Origin: Paracoccus aeridis
GTDB lineage: Bacteria > Pseudomonadota > Alphaproteobacteria > Rhodobacterales > Rhodobacteraceae
NCBI RefSeq assembly: GCF_004923205.2
Contig: NZ_SELD02000004.1
Span: forward strand, 62,001 to 126,000
Direction of reading: 5' to 3'
DNA: 64,000 nt
Shown here: piece after piece, positions 8,552-18,550 of the stretch
How positions within the stretch are numbered: the stretch's first letter is position 1
How the letters are laid out: the number at the start of each line of letters is the position of its first letter
Made by a program: the position numbers and the translations under genes
Notes under the pieces: generated by a model
Databases searched by the model: none
What the model saw: only the letters and a program-made list of their open reading frames with translations
Told to the model about the DNA's origin: nothing

Positions 8552-9796
8552 ATGTCGCTGCTGGTCCTGATCCCTTCGGTCCACGTCGTCCTTGAACCGG
8601 ACGGCGCGCTGCGCGCCGACGACAAGTTCCTGACCGGCCTGCGCCGCCACGTCGAGGGGTGGGACGGCCCGGTGAGGGTGATCCTGCGCGCGGGCCACGG
8701 CGCGCTTCCGTTCTCCCGCCGCGTCGCCCGGGCCGATGTGCCGGGCGAGCTGGTGTTGCTCGACCCCGGCCAGCAGATCGGCGCGGACGAGCTTGCCGGC
8801 GCGTCGGTCGTGCTGGGGTCGGGCGACAGCCACGACCAGACGGGCCTTGGTCCGGTCTGCGGCGCGGTCGGCGCGCGGCTGGTCTATGCCATCGAATACA
8901 CGCTGCCCACGCGCCTGCGAACCGCGGCGCTTGACCCCGGCCGGGGCGTCGCGGGCCGCGCGAAGTCGGCCGCCTGGGTCCTGATGGAGGAACGCCGCCG
9001 CCGCCACGCCTTCCGCAACGCCGCGGCGCTTCAGTTCAATGGCTACCCCGCCGCGCGGGCCTATGGCGAGCTGGACCGGAAGGGCTGCTTCTACCTCGAC
9101 GGGCGGATGCGGACCGCGACGATGGCGACCGACGCCGACATGGCCCGCCGGGCCGAGGGCATGCGGCCCGGCGGCGGGCCGCTGCGGCTGATCACCTCGG
9201 GCCGGCTGGAGCCGATGAAGGGCGCGCAGGACCTGGTGCCGGCGGCGCAGGCCATGCGGGACGCGGGCGTGGACTTCACGCTCGACATCTACGGCGCGGG
9301 CAGCCTGTCGGACGAGATCGCGCGGCGCATTGCAGCCGCCGACCTCGGCCGACAGGTGCGGCTGCACCAGCCGGTCGATTTCGACGAGGCGCTGGTGCCG
9401 GCGATGCGGCGGGACGCCGACGTCTTTCTCAGCTGTCACCGGCAGGGCGACCCGTCGTGCAGCTATCTCGAGGCGATGGGCTGCGGCCTGCCGGTGATCG
9501 GGACGGCGAACGAGATGTGGCAGCCGATGGCGGAGGATTCGGGCGGCGGCTGGGTGGTGCCGGCGGGGCGCCCGGCGAAGATCGCGAAGCTGGTGGCCAA
9601 CCTCGCCGCGAACCGGCAGAAGGTGACGCTGGCGGCGGGCCGGGCGCTGTCCTTCGCCCGCGTCCACGACTTCGACCGGGAATTCACGCGCCGGATGGAC
9701 CACCTCGCCGAGGTCGCGCGGCGTCCGGCGGTCAGTCCCGGCCGCGCAGTCGCAGGGCGTCGCGCAGGTGGCCCGGCAGGATCGTCGCGCCCTTGA
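8552..9796 (+). CDS. Glycosyltransferase family 4
   Basis: About 414 residues. The C-terminal half is a typical GT4 nucleotide-sugar domain: LITSGRLEPMKGAQDLV near residue 213, LDIYGAGSL, and the E-x7-E region reading SYLEAMGCGLPVI near 306. The N-terminal half (MSLLVLIPSVHVV) is a less conserved acceptor domain. The last 65 bases overlap the convergent wecG-like gene, so the final 20 or so residues, which are low-complexity, may not be conserved. It acts at the cytosolic face of the membrane in surface glycan assembly, judging from its neighbours. Confidence 0.85.
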   Translation: MSLLVLIPSVHVVLEPDGALRADDKFLTGLRRHVEGWDGPVRVILRAGHGALPFSRRVARADVPGELVLLDPGQQIGADELAGASVVLGSGDSHDQTGLGPVCGAVGARLVYAIEYTLPTRLRTAALDPGRGVAGRAKSAAWVLMEERRRRHAFRNAAALQFNGYPAARAYGELDRKGCFYLDGRMRTATMATDADMARRAEGMRPGGGPLRLITSGRLEPMKGAQDLVPAAQAMRDAGVDFTLDIYGAGSLSDEIARRIAAADLGRQVRLHQPVDFDEALVPAMRRDADVFLSCHRQGDPSCSYLEAMGCGLPVIGTANEMWQPMAEDSGGGWVVPAGRPAKIAKLVANLAANRQKVTLAAGRALSFARVHDFDREFTRRMDHLAEVARRPAVSPGRAVAGRRAGGPAGSSRP

Positions 9797-10487
9797 TGTA
9801 GCGCGGCCCGAGCCGGCGCGGGCTCGACAGCGCGCGCCACAGCCACTCCATCTTCGCGCCCCGCACGGCCGCGGGCGCGCGCCTCTGCAGCCCGGCGAGG
9901 AAGTCGAGGCCCGCGCCCACCGACGCGAACCCCACCTGCGGCAGCTGCCGGGCCGCGAAGACGGCGAAGCGTTCCTGCCGCGGCGCGCCGACGCCCAGCA
10001 GGCAAAGCCGCGCGCCGCTGGACCTCAGCCCGTCCACCAGCCCCTGCGCCTCGGCCCCGACCGGATCGAACGGAAAGCCCGGCGCGGCCTTCATCACCAC
10101 GACCAGCCCCGGCGCGATCCGGGACAGGTGCGCGGCCGCCGCGTCCGCGGCCTTGTCGCTGCCCGCGATCAGCGCCACCGGCACGGCCGTTTCGGCGGCG
10201 ATCCGGGCCAACGGCTCGACCAGTTCGGAGCCGGGCACGAGCTTCACCGGCCGCCCGGCGATCTGCGACAGCCAGACGATCGGGTTGCCGTCCGCGACCA
10301 CGAGATCGTGCGCGCCGTAGGCGGCGCGGAACCCCGCGTCGTGGCGCAGCTTTTCCAGGTGATCGACATTCAGCGTGGCGAGGGTGAAGCCCCGCCCCTC
10401 GCCCAGCCGCGTCCGCACCTCGGCCAGAAGCGCGTCCCGGTCCGGGCAGGTGATGGAGATCGTTTCGCCGCCGGCCGTGAACTTCAC
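9732..10487 (-). CDS. WecG/TagA/CpsF-family glycosyltransferase
   Basis: About 251 residues of the GT26 family, which adds ManNAc-type or uronic sugars to undecaprenyl-linked intermediates. Diagnostic blocks are TLNVDHLEKLRHD, DLVVADGNPIVW and LCLLGVGAPRQE, followed by VGAGLDFLAG and the C-terminal basic segment. An ATG at 10502 lacks a ribosome site. A GTG at 10487 has GCGGAGG upstream and is preferred. It is transcribed away from the polymerase-like gene at 10.6 kb and converges on the GT4 gene with a 65-bp overlap. Confidence 0.88.
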   Translation of the reverse strand: MKFTAGGETISITCPDRDALLAEVRTRLGEGRGFTLATLNVDHLEKLRHDAGFRAAYGAHDLVVADGNPIVWLSQIAGRPVKLVPGSELVEPLARIAAETAVPVALIAGSDKAADAAAAHLSRIAPGLVVVMKAAPGFPFDPVGAEAQGLVDGLRSSGARLCLLGVGAPRQERFAVFAARQLPQVGFASVGAGLDFLAGLQRRAPAAVRGAKMEWLWRALSSPRRLGPRYIKGATILPGHLRDALRLRGRD

Positions 10488-10600
10488 ATTAACCTCCGCC
10501 ATGCCAGAACAGGGATGACACGGCGCAGGACTGGCCGGTCGTGCCAGGGTGGTCTATAGCATGGCGGCTCCGCAACGGAACGAAACTCGATCGGGACCCG

Positions 10601-12022
10601 ATGGTCGGCAACGTCCTCGCCCTTCTGACGCTGCTGTCGTGGCCGGTGATCTCGGCCATCATGTTCCAGCGGATGGAGGCGCGGCGCGCCTTCGTCTGGT
10701 CGATCCTCGGCGCCTACATGTCCCTGTCGCCGCTGACCGCGGTGGCGCTGCCGGTGATCCCCGACATGGACAAGACGACGCTGCCCAACATCGCGGCGGC
10801 GCTGCTGGCGATGGGCGCGGGCCACCGCGTGCTGACGCTGCCCGGCAGCCCGCTGATGAAGCTTGCCGTGATCCTGTTCATCATCGCCCCGTGGACCGCG
10901 ATCTTCGCGAACCAGCAGCCGCTGGTCGAGGGGATCAGCTACCGCCCTGCCCAGAACGCCTACGATTCGTTCACCACGATGGTGAAGCAGGCGGCGGTCG
11001 TCCTGCCGCTGGTCATGGCCCGCAACCTCATGGCCGAAGAGGGGAGCGAGCGGCTGATGCTGCGCGCGCTGCTCACGGGCGGGCTGATCTATTCGCTGCC
11101 GATGCTGGTCGAGGTGCGGCTGAGCCCGCAGATCAACGTCTGGGTCTATGGCTATTTCGCCCATGATTTCGGCCAGATGATGCGCTATGGCGGCTACCGG
11201 CCGATGGTGTTCATGGCCCACGGCCTGTGGGTGGCGCTGTTCACCTTTTCCGCGCTGATCGCGGCGGCCGCGCTGGCCCGGGCGCAGCGGTTCGACATCC
11301 GCGCGCTGGCGGTCGTCGCATGGATGGGGCTGATGCTGGTCATCTGCAAGAGCATGGCGCCCATCATCTATGCGCTGGCGGTCGTGCCGCTGGTGCTGCT
11401 GGCGACGCCGCGGATGATGCTTGCGGTCGCGGCCGTGCTGGCCGGCGTCGTCCTGGCCTTCCCGCTGCTGCGCCTGTCGGGATTGGTCCCGGTCGAGGCG
11501 CTGATCGCCGCCGCGAGCGCCATCGACCCCGAACGCGCAGCGTCGCTGGCCTTCCGGCTGCGCAACGAGGATCTGCTGCTCGCCCGCGCGGCCGAAAAGC
11601 TGTGGACCGGCTGGGGCGGCTTCGGCCGCAACCTGATCGTCGACCCGCAGTCGGGCGAATACCTCACGATCTCGGACGGGGCCTGGATCATCACCATGGG
11701 CGTGCAGGGCCTGCCCGGCTACCTCATCGAGTTCGGCCTGTACACGCTGCCGGTCTTCGCCGCCTGGCGAACCCGCGCCGCCCGGGCCGAGCCGCTGCTG
11801 GCCACGCTGGCCCTTCTGCACGCGACGATGCTGGTGGACCTGATCCCGAACGCCACGCTGACGCCGCTGACGTTCATGCTGGCCGGGGTCATCCTGGGCC
11901 GGGTCGAATACCTGCGCCGGGCACCCGCCGGACCCGCCGTGGCGCCGCTCGGGCCGGGCCGGGGTCGCGTTCACGTCGGGGCGCCGGGGGCGGCTGCCCC
12001 GGGACTGCGGACGGTTCTGTGA
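10601..12022 (+). CDS. O-antigen ligase / polysaccharide polymerase-like membrane protein
   Basis: About 473 residues with roughly ten to twelve hydrophobic segments: for example TLLSWPVISAIMF at the N-terminus, SALIAAAALARA, ALAVVPLVLLATPRMML and a C-terminal pair. A large hydrophilic loop lies around residues 310-370 and contains LWTGWGGFGRN, as in Wzy/WaaL-like proteins. These enzymes polymerise or ligate undecaprenyl-linked glycans at the periplasmic face. The start at 10601 (MVGNVLALL) begins directly with a membrane segment. Assignment between polymerase and ligase is not possible from sequence; its place beside Wzx and Wzz genes favours a polymerase. Confidence 0.75.
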   Translation: MVGNVLALLTLLSWPVISAIMFQRMEARRAFVWSILGAYMSLSPLTAVALPVIPDMDKTTLPNIAAALLAMGAGHRVLTLPGSPLMKLAVILFIIAPWTAIFANQQPLVEGISYRPAQNAYDSFTTMVKQAAVVLPLVMARNLMAEEGSERLMLRALLTGGLIYSLPMLVEVRLSPQINVWVYGYFAHDFGQMMRYGGYRPMVFMAHGLWVALFTFSALIAAAALARAQRFDIRALAVVAWMGLMLVICKSMAPIIYALAVVPLVLLATPRMMLAVAAVLAGVVLAFPLLRLSGLVPVEALIAAASAIDPERAASLAFRLRNEDLLLARAAEKLWTGWGGFGRNLIVDPQSGEYLTISDGAWIITMGVQGLPGYLIEFGLYTLPVFAAWRTRAARAEPLLATLALLHATMLVDLIPNATLTPLTFMLAGVILGRVEYLRRAPAGPAVAPLGPGRGRVHVGAPGAAAPGLRTVL

Positions 12023-12101
12023 TGTCGCAGCTAGCCCTTGGCGGAATATTGCCGATCCGCTACCTTGCAGCCGCTGCCTCTTTCACGTTTTTCCAAACGC
12101 G

Positions 12102-15100
12102 GTGCCGCCTGTGACACCTGAACCCGATTTCCTTGCCGATTCCGTCGGCGACATCGCGATCGTCGGCATGGCGCTTCAGGTGCCCGGCGCGCTGACCGTC
12201 GCCGACTTCTGGACGAACCTTCGCGACGGGGTTGAATCGATCACCCGCCTGACGCCCGACCAGCTGCGCGAGCGCGGGGAATCGCCCGCCCGGCTGGCCG
12301 ATCCGCGCTACGTCCCGGCGGCCGCGATCCTCGAGGGGTTCGATCACTTCGACGCGGAGTTCTTCGGGCTCAGCCCCAAGGACGCGGCCATCATGGACCC
12401 GCAGCACCGCAAGTTCCTGGAATGCTGCTGGCAGGCGATCGAGGATGCGGGCCACACCCCCGAAAGCCTCGGGCCCGTGGGGGTCTTCGGCGGCTGCGGC
12501 ATGGGCAGCTATTTCTACGTCAACGTGATGTCGAACCGCGACCTCGTGGACGGGACCGGCACGTTCCTTCTGCGCCACACCGGCAACGACAAGGACTTTC
12601 TCGCCACCCGCGTCAGCCACGTCTTCGACCTGCGCGGTCCGTCGGTGAACGTGCAGACGGCGTGCTCGACCTCGCTCGTGGCGGTCCACCAGGCGTGCCA
12701 GTCGCTGCTAAACGGCGAATGCGACGCCGCGCTTGCTGGCGGCGTCACGATCGAGCTGCCGCACGGGCGCGGCTATGTCTTCAATCCCAACGAGATCCTG
12801 TCCCCCGACGGCCACTGCCACGCCTTCGACCATCGGGCCGAGGGGACGGTCTTCGGCAGCGGCGCGGCCGTCGTCATGCTGCGGCGGCTGGAGGATGCGG
12901 TCCGCGACCGCGACCACATCTGGGCGGTCATCAAGGGCACGGCGGTCAACAACGACGGGGCGGACAAGGCGGGCTATCTTGCCCCGAGCGTCGGCGGGCA
13001 GGCACAGGCGATCGTGCAGGCCCACCACGCGGCGGGCGTCGGCGGCGACGGCATCGACTATGTCGAGTGCCACGGCACCGGCACCGCGCTGGGCGACCCG
13101 ATCGAGATCGCGGCGCTGACCGACGCCTTCTACCGCACCGCGCGGGGGCAGGCTGCCGCGCGGATCGGGTCGGTCAAGACCAACATTGGCCACCTGGACA
13201 CGGCGGCGGGGGGCGTCAGCCTCATCAAGGTCGCGCTGGCGCTGCACCACGGGCAGATGCCGCCCAGCCTCAACTACGAGGTGCCGAACCCCGTGATCGA
13301 CTTCGACGCCTCGCCGTTCCGCGTGAACGACGCGCTGACGCCTTTCCCGGATCGCGGCCGGCGCGCGCGGGCGGCGGTGAACTCGCTGGGTGTCGGCGGG
13401 ACGAACGCCCACGCGGTGGTGGAAAAGGCGCCCGAGCGGGCGGAGGGCGGCGAATCGGACTGGCCGTTCCAGTTGCTGGTCATGTCGGGCCGCAGCCGTG
13501 CGGCGCTCGACGGGAACGCCCGCGCCCTGGCCGCGCATCTGCGCGCGAACCCGGACGCAAACCTCGCGGATGTCGCCTGGACGCTGAAGGAGGGCCGCCG
13601 TCACTTCGACAAGCGCCGGGTGCTGGTCGCCCGCGACGCGACGCAGGCGGCCGACCTGCTGGAGGCCGAAGATTCCCGCCGCGTCTTCAGCCATGACCTG
13701 GTCCCGGCCGGGCCTTCGGTCGCCTTCATGTTCCCGGGCGGGGGCGCGCAATACGCGGGCATGGCACGCGACCTCTACGCCACCGAGCCCGAGTTCCGTG
13801 ACTGGATGGACCAGGGCCTCGATATCCTGACCGAGCTGACCGGCACCGACCCGCGCCCGCTGTGGCTGCCCGAAAAGGGGGCGGAAGCCGAAGCGGACGC
13901 CGCGCTCACGCGGCCCTCGCTGCAGCTGCCGCTCATGTTCATCGTCGAATACGCGCTGGCGAAGCTGTTCATGTCGTGGGGCGTCCAGCCGTCCGCGCTG
14001 GGCGGCCACAGCATGGGCGAGAACACCGCCGCCTGCCTTGCCGGCGTGTTCGGCTTCCGCGACGGGATCCGGCTGGTGCTGCTGCGCGGGCAGCTGTTCG
14101 ACCGGGTGCCGGCGGGCGGCATGCTCAGCGTGTCGCTGCCCGCGGCCGAGGCGATGGCCGAGGCGGGCGCGGTTGCCGCGGGCGGGCTGGATCTCGCGGC
14201 GATCAACGGCCCCGCGCTCAGCGTCGTGTCGGGCCCGGTGGAGCGGCTGGACGCGCTCGAGGCGTCGCTCACCGCGCGAGGTATCGAGTGCCAGCGGATC
14301 GCGATCGACATCGCGGCGCATTCGCGGATGCTCGATCCGATCCTCGACGAATGGCGCGCGTTCCTGCGCTCGATCCCGCTGTCGGAACCGGCGATCCCCG
14401 TCGTCTCGAACCGGGGCGGCGGCTGGCTGACGGCGGCGCAGGCGACCGACCCGGAATACTGGGTCCAGCACCTGCGTGGCACGGTCGATTTCGCCGCCTG
14501 CGCCGCCACGCTGAAGGAGGATCCCGCCCGCGTGATCCTGGAGGTCGGCCCCGGCCGCGCGATGAGCGCGCTTGCCCAGGCGAACGGCGTGCCCGCCGGC
14601 CGCGTCGTCAGCGCGCTGCGCCACCGCGACCACGCGATCGCCGACGACGAATGGTTCGTGACCGCGCTCGGCCGCCTCTGGGCGCTGGGCGCCGACGTGG
14701 ACTGGGCCCCGCTCTGGGGCGAGGCGGCGCGCAACCGCGTGCCACTGCCGACCTATGCCTTCCAGAGCCGCCGCTACTTCATCGAACCGGCCGTGCCGCG
14801 CGTGGACGACGCCGCCGAGCCGCCGATGCGGCGCGAGGACATGGCCGACTGGGGCTGGCGCCCCGCCTGGCGGCAAAGCGCCCCCGACGTCGAGATCGGC
14901 GCGGACGGCCGCCCGGTCGCCGTCGCGGACGCGAACTGGCTGGTGTTCGTGGACGAAAGCGGGCTGGGCGACGCGGTCGTCGCGCGTCTGCGCGCGGCGG
15001 GCCAGCAGGTGGTCGAGGTGGTGCCGGGCGACGGCTATGCCGAACTGGGCCCCGACCGCTTCCAGATCTCGCCCGAACTCGGGCGGCGTGACGTGGACCT

Positions 15101-18100
15101 GCTGGTCGCCGCGCTGATGCTGCAGAACCGCCTGCCGGACCGGGTCGCGCATCTGTGGCTCGCCGACCCGCGCCAGACCGCCCGCGCCGGGTCGAGCCTT
15201 CTGCACCGGCACATGGAGCAGGGGTTCTACAGCCTTCTTTACCTTCTGCAGGCGCTGGCCGACGAGGGCGCGGAAAAGCCTCTGGAACTGGTCGCCGTGA
15301 CCACCGGCGCGCTTGCCGTCGCGGGTGAGCCGGTGCCCTTCCCGGAAAACGCGCTGGCGCTGGGGCCGGTGGGTGTCGGCCCGCGCGAGCTGGACTGGCT
15401 CGACGCGCGGCTGGTCGACGTGGAGGCGCCGGGTCTCCTGCGCCCCGGCACCGACGACCGCGCCGACCGTCTGGTCGAGGACCTGCTGTCCTCGGGCGGC
15501 CCCCGCGTCGCCGCGTGGCGCGCGGGGCGGCGCTTCGCGCGCAGCTGGGTGCCATCGCCGCTGGCCGAGAACGGCGCGGCCGGGGACGTGCCGCAGGGCG
15601 CGGTGGTCCTGATCACCGGGGGCCTGGGCGGCATCGGGCTGACGCTGGGCGCCGATCTCGCCCGCCGCCGCGGGGCGAAGCTCGCGTTGCTGGCCCGTTC
15701 CCCTCTGCCGCCGCCGGAGGAGTGGGGCGCCCGGATCGCCGCCGATCCGGCCTCGACCACCGGGCGCCGCCTGGCCGCGCTGCGCGACCTGCAGGCGCAG
15801 GGGGCCGATGTAATGGCCGTCGCGGGCGACGTCGCCGACCGCGAATCGCTCGCCGCCGCCGTGGCCGAGGTCGAGCGTCGCTTCGGCCGCATCGACGTAC
15901 TGCTGCACGCGGCGGGCCAGGTGGACGACGCGCCGCTGCTGACCAAGTCCGAGCGCGGGGTCGAGGACGTGCTGGCCGCGAAGCTGCACGGCACCCGCGC
16001 GCTGGTGGACGTCTTCGGGGCGAGGCCGCTGAAGCTCGCGGTCCTGTTCTCCTCCACCAGCACGGCGATCGCGCCGGCGGGGCAGGTCGACTACGTGGCC
16101 GCGAACGAATACCTGAACGCGGTGGCCGCGTCGCAGCCTGCCGCGTTCGGGCGCACCGTCGCGGTCGACTGGGGCATCTGGGCCGACACCGGGATGGCCG
16201 CCGCCGCGCTCGCGGGCGCGGGCGAAGGCGCCCGCCTGCCGGTCGGCGGCGCCCCGCTGCTTGCCACCCGCACCGACGGCCGCGACGGCGTCATCTTCGA
16301 CGGCACGCTGTCCACGGACGACTGGATCATCGACGAACACCGTTTCCGCGACGGCGGCGGCGCGCTGCTGCCCGGCACCGGCGTTCTTGAGATCGCGGCG
16401 CAGGCGGTCGCGGCCAGCGGCGGGCGCATCCCCTATGCGCTCGAGGACGTGACCTTCCTCAGCCCCTTCAGCGTCGCCGAGGGCAAGCCGCGCGGCCTGC
16501 GCGTCACACTGACGCCGCAGGGCGACGGGCGGCGCTTCGACATCCTCGCGGAAACCGGCGAGGGCGGGGTCCGCCTGCGCACCGCGACGGGGCGGATCGT
16601 CGGCGCCGACGCGGGCGCGAACGACCGGATCGACCCGGGCGCGCTTGCCGCGCGGATGCCGCAGGGGGCTTCCGACCGCGGCCACCCGATGCGCTCCGCG
16701 CAAGAAGAGGTGCTGGACTTCGGCCCCCGCTGGCGCGTCCTGCGCAGCTATGCGCTGGGCGAGGGCGAGGGGTTGGCGCGGCTGAGCCTTCCCGACCACG
16801 CGCGCGCCGATCTGGACGCGGGCTGGCTGCTGCACCCCGCGCTCATGGACATCGCGACCGGCTGGGCGATGGAGTTGATCGAGGGCTGGTCGCCGCAGAC
16901 CGCCTGGGTTCCCGTGTCCTACGGCCGCGTGACCGTGCGCGCACCCCTGCCGGCCGATGTGCTGAGCTGGGTCCGCAACGCCGACCGCAACCGGGCCGAG
17001 GACGGCTTCGCCCGCTTCGACATCACCATCGCCGCCCCGTCGGGCGAGGTGCTGGTCGAGGCCGAGGGGCTGACGCTCCGCCGGCTGGAGCGCGGGCTGG
17101 AAGGCGTGACGGCCCCCGGCCAGCTGGTCCGCGATGCGGGCGTCGAGGCGGCGCAGGATCCCGGCCGCCGCCGTCTCGCCCGCAGCCTGTCGCAGGGCAT
17201 CCCCCGCGCCGACGGACCCGAGGCGTTGCGCCGCGCGCTTGTGTCCGGCCGCGCGATCGTGGCGGTGTCCAGCATGGACCTGTCGGCGCTGGTGGCCGAG
17301 GCGGATGCGCTGGCCGACACCCGGGCCAGCGGCACCGACGGCGCGGCAAACTTCGAGCGGCCCGATCTTGACACCGCGATGGTCGAGCCGCGCAACGACC
17401 TGGAACGCGCGCTCGCGGGCTACTGGCGCGAGCTGTTGGGCGTGCAGGCCGTGGGGGTCGAGGACAGCTTCTTCGACCTCGGCGGGCACTCGCTGTTGGC
17501 GGTGCGGCTGTTTGCGATGATCCGGCGCAGCTACGGCGCCGACCTGCCGATCTCGACCCTGTTCGAGGCGGCGACGATCGCGCGGCTGGCGGAACGGATC
17601 GTCGCGGAAACCGGGATCGACCCGGCCGCGGGCGACGGCGCCGAGGCGCCGGAACGGCCGCGGCTGGTCGCGTCCGCGCCCGCCTCGCGCTTCACGCATC
17701 TGGTGCCGATGAATCCCGGTCCGCCGGGCGGGGGCCTGCCGTTCTTCATCGTCGCGGGGATGTTCGGGAACGTCCTGAACCTGCGCTCGCTCGCGCAGCG
17801 TCTGTCGGCGCAGCGGCCGGTCTACGGGCTGCAGGCGCGGGGGCTTTACGGCGAGGACGCGCCGCACGCGAGCTTTGCCGAGGCCGCCGCGAGCTGCATC
17901 GCCGAGATGCGGCAGGTTCAGCCCGAAGGGCCGTGGCTGGTCGGCGGCTTCTCGGGCGGCGGGCTGACGGCGCTGGAGATCGCGCTGCAGCTGGAAGCCG
18001 CGGGCCACGAGATAGGGCAGCTGGTCCTTCTCGACACGCCGATCCCGATGCGGCCTGCCTTGTCCCGGCGCGACCGGCTGCTGATCCGCCTGGGCGAGAT

Positions 18101-18548
18101 GCGCGAGCAGAAGGGCGCCTTCATCGGCGACTACATCCGCAAGCGCCGCGAGTGGCAGCGCGAGCTGCGCCGCCGCGCGCAGGGCCCGGCCCAGGTCGGC
18201 GCGCAGAGCTTCCACAACGACGCGGTCCACGCGGCCTTCCTGTCCGCGCTGCCGGGGTTCCGGATGCGGCAGTGGGACGGGCCGGTGACGCTGTACCGGC
18301 CACGGCTCGACCGGCGCTGGAAGGTGTCGGGCGACCGCTGGGTCAGCACGGCGCGCGAATATGTCACCGCCGACAACGACTGGGGGCCGTGGCTGCCGAA
18401 CCTCAAGGTATCCGAGGTGCCGGGCGACCACGATTCGATGGTGCTGGAACCGTCGGTCCGCATCCTCGCCGCGCGGATCGCGCGGGAACTCGCCGCCGTG
18501 GACGAACGGGTCCGCGTCGCCGGGCCGCAGCTGCGCGGGGCCGCGTGA
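12102..18548 (+). CDS. Type I polyketide synthase, KS-AT-KR-DH-ACP-TE
   Basis: A 2148-residue single-module PKS. KS occupies residues about 10-435 with the triad Cys188 (TACSTS), His324 (CHGTGT) and His364 (NIGHLD). AT is about 545-860 with GHSMGE (Ser637) and His740. KR is about 1165-1395 (TGGLGGIG; FSSTST...YVAANEY). DH is about 1405-1690 (His1413 in DEHRFRDG, Asp1583 in HPALMD). ACP is about 1735-1810 (GGHS, Ser1797). TE is about 1860-2120 (GFSGGG, Ser1951; GDHDS, His2110). KR before DH departs from the common KS-AT-DH-KR order. It should build a beta-hydroxy or unsaturated acyl chain, perhaps iteratively, and release it through TE. The start is GTG at 12102 or GTG at 12111. It leads an operon with the GT2 and NRPS genes. 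Confidence 0.93.
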   Translation: MPPVTPEPDFLADSVGDIAIVGMALQVPGALTVADFWTNLRDGVESITRLTPDQLRERGESPARLADPRYVPAAAILEGFDHFDAEFFGLSPKDAAIMDPQHRKFLECCWQAIEDAGHTPESLGPVGVFGGCGMGSYFYVNVMSNRDLVDGTGTFLLRHTGNDKDFLATRVSHVFDLRGPSVNVQTACSTSLVAVHQACQSLLNGECDAALAGGVTIELPHGRGYVFNPNEILSPDGHCHAFDHRAEGTVFGSGAAVVMLRRLEDAVRDRDHIWAVIKGTAVNNDGADKAGYLAPSVGGQAQAIVQAHHAAGVGGDGIDYVECHGTGTALGDPIEIAALTDAFYRTARGQAAARIGSVKTNIGHLDTAAGGVSLIKVALALHHGQMPPSLNYEVPNPVIDFDASPFRVNDALTPFPDRGRRARAAVNSLGVGGTNAHAVVEKAPERAEGGESDWPFQLLVMSGRSRAALDGNARALAAHLRANPDANLADVAWTLKEGRRHFDKRRVLVARDATQAADLLEAEDSRRVFSHDLVPAGPSVAFMFPGGGAQYAGMARDLYATEPEFRDWMDQGLDILTELTGTDPRPLWLPEKGAEAEADAALTRPSLQLPLMFIVEYALAKLFMSWGVQPSALGGHSMGENTAACLAGVFGFRDGIRLVLLRGQLFDRVPAGGMLSVSLPAAEAMAEAGAVAAGGLDLAAINGPALSVVSGPVERLDALEASLTARGIECQRIAIDIAAHSRMLDPILDEWRAFLRSIPLSEPAIPVVSNRGGGWLTAAQATDPEYWVQHLRGTVDFAACAATLKEDPARVILEVGPGRAMSALAQANGVPAGRVVSALRHRDHAIADDEWFVTALGRLWALGADVDWAPLWGEAARNRVPLPTYAFQSRRYFIEPAVPRVDDAAEPPMRREDMADWGWRPAWRQSAPDVEIGADGRPVAVADANWLVFVDESGLGDAVVARLRAAGQQVVEVVPGDGYAELGPDRFQISPELGRRDVDLLVAALMLQNRLPDRVAHLWLADPRQTARAGSSLLHRHMEQGFYSLLYLLQALADEGAEKPLELVAVTTGALAVAGEPVPFPENALALGPVGVGPRELDWLDARLVDVEAPGLLRPGTDDRADRLVEDLLSSGGPRVAAWRAGRRFARSWVPSPLAENGAAGDVPQGAVVLITGGLGGIGLTLGADLARRRGAKLALLARSPLPPPEEWGARIAADPASTTGRRLAALRDLQAQGADVMAVAGDVADRESLAAAVAEVERRFGRIDVLLHAAGQVDDAPLLTKSERGVEDVLAAKLHGTRALVDVFGARPLKLAVLFSSTSTAIAPAGQVDYVAANEYLNAVAASQPAAFGRTVAVDWGIWADTGMAAAALAGAGEGARLPVGGAPLLATRTDGRDGVIFDGTLSTDDWIIDEHRFRDGGGALLPGTGVLEIAAQAVAASGGRIPYALEDVTFLSPFSVAEGKPRGLRVTLTPQGDGRRFDILAETGEGGVRLRTATGRIVGADAGANDRIDPGALAARMPQGASDRGHPMRSAQEEVLDFGPRWRVLRSYALGEGEGLARLSLPDHARADLDAGWLLHPALMDIATGWAMELIEGWSPQTAWVPVSYGRVTVRAPLPADVLSWVRNADRNRAEDGFARFDITIAAPSGEVLVEAEGLTLRRLERGLEGVTAPGQLVRDAGVEAAQDPGRRRLARSLSQGIPRADGPEALRRALVSGRAIVAVSSMDLSALVAEADALADTRASGTDGAANFERPDLDTAMVEPRNDLERALAGYWRELLGVQAVGVEDSFFDLGGHSLLAVRLFAMIRRSYGADLPISTLFEAATIARLAERIVAETGIDPAAGDGAEAPERPRLVASAPASRFTHLVPMNPGPPGGGLPFFIVAGMFGNVLNLRSLAQRLSAQRPVYGLQARGLYGEDAPHASFAEAAASCIAEMRQVQPEGPWLVGGFSGGGLTALEIALQLEAAGHEIGQLVLLDTPIPMRPALSRRDRLLIRLGEMREQKGAFIGDYIRKRREWQRELRRRAQGPAQVGAQSFHNDAVHAAFLSALPGFRMRQWDGPVTLYRPRLDRRWKVSGDRWVSTAREYVTADNDWGPWLPNLKVSEVPGDHDSMVLEPSVRILAARIARELAAVDERVRVAGPQLRGAA

Positions 18549-18550
18549 CC

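Noticed and set aside
12022..12110. A sigma70 promoter (TTGGCG, 17 bases, TACCTT) before the PKS gene
   Set aside because: The match to consensus is too weak to list as a feature, although some promoter must be present in or before this 80-bp gap.
12708..18431. A 1907-codon open frame on the minus strand inside the PKS gene
   Set aside because: It is fully antisense to a gene with all PKS active-site motifs. The translation is Arg/Ala/Gly/Pro-rich without domains, a usual shadow in very GC-rich DNA.
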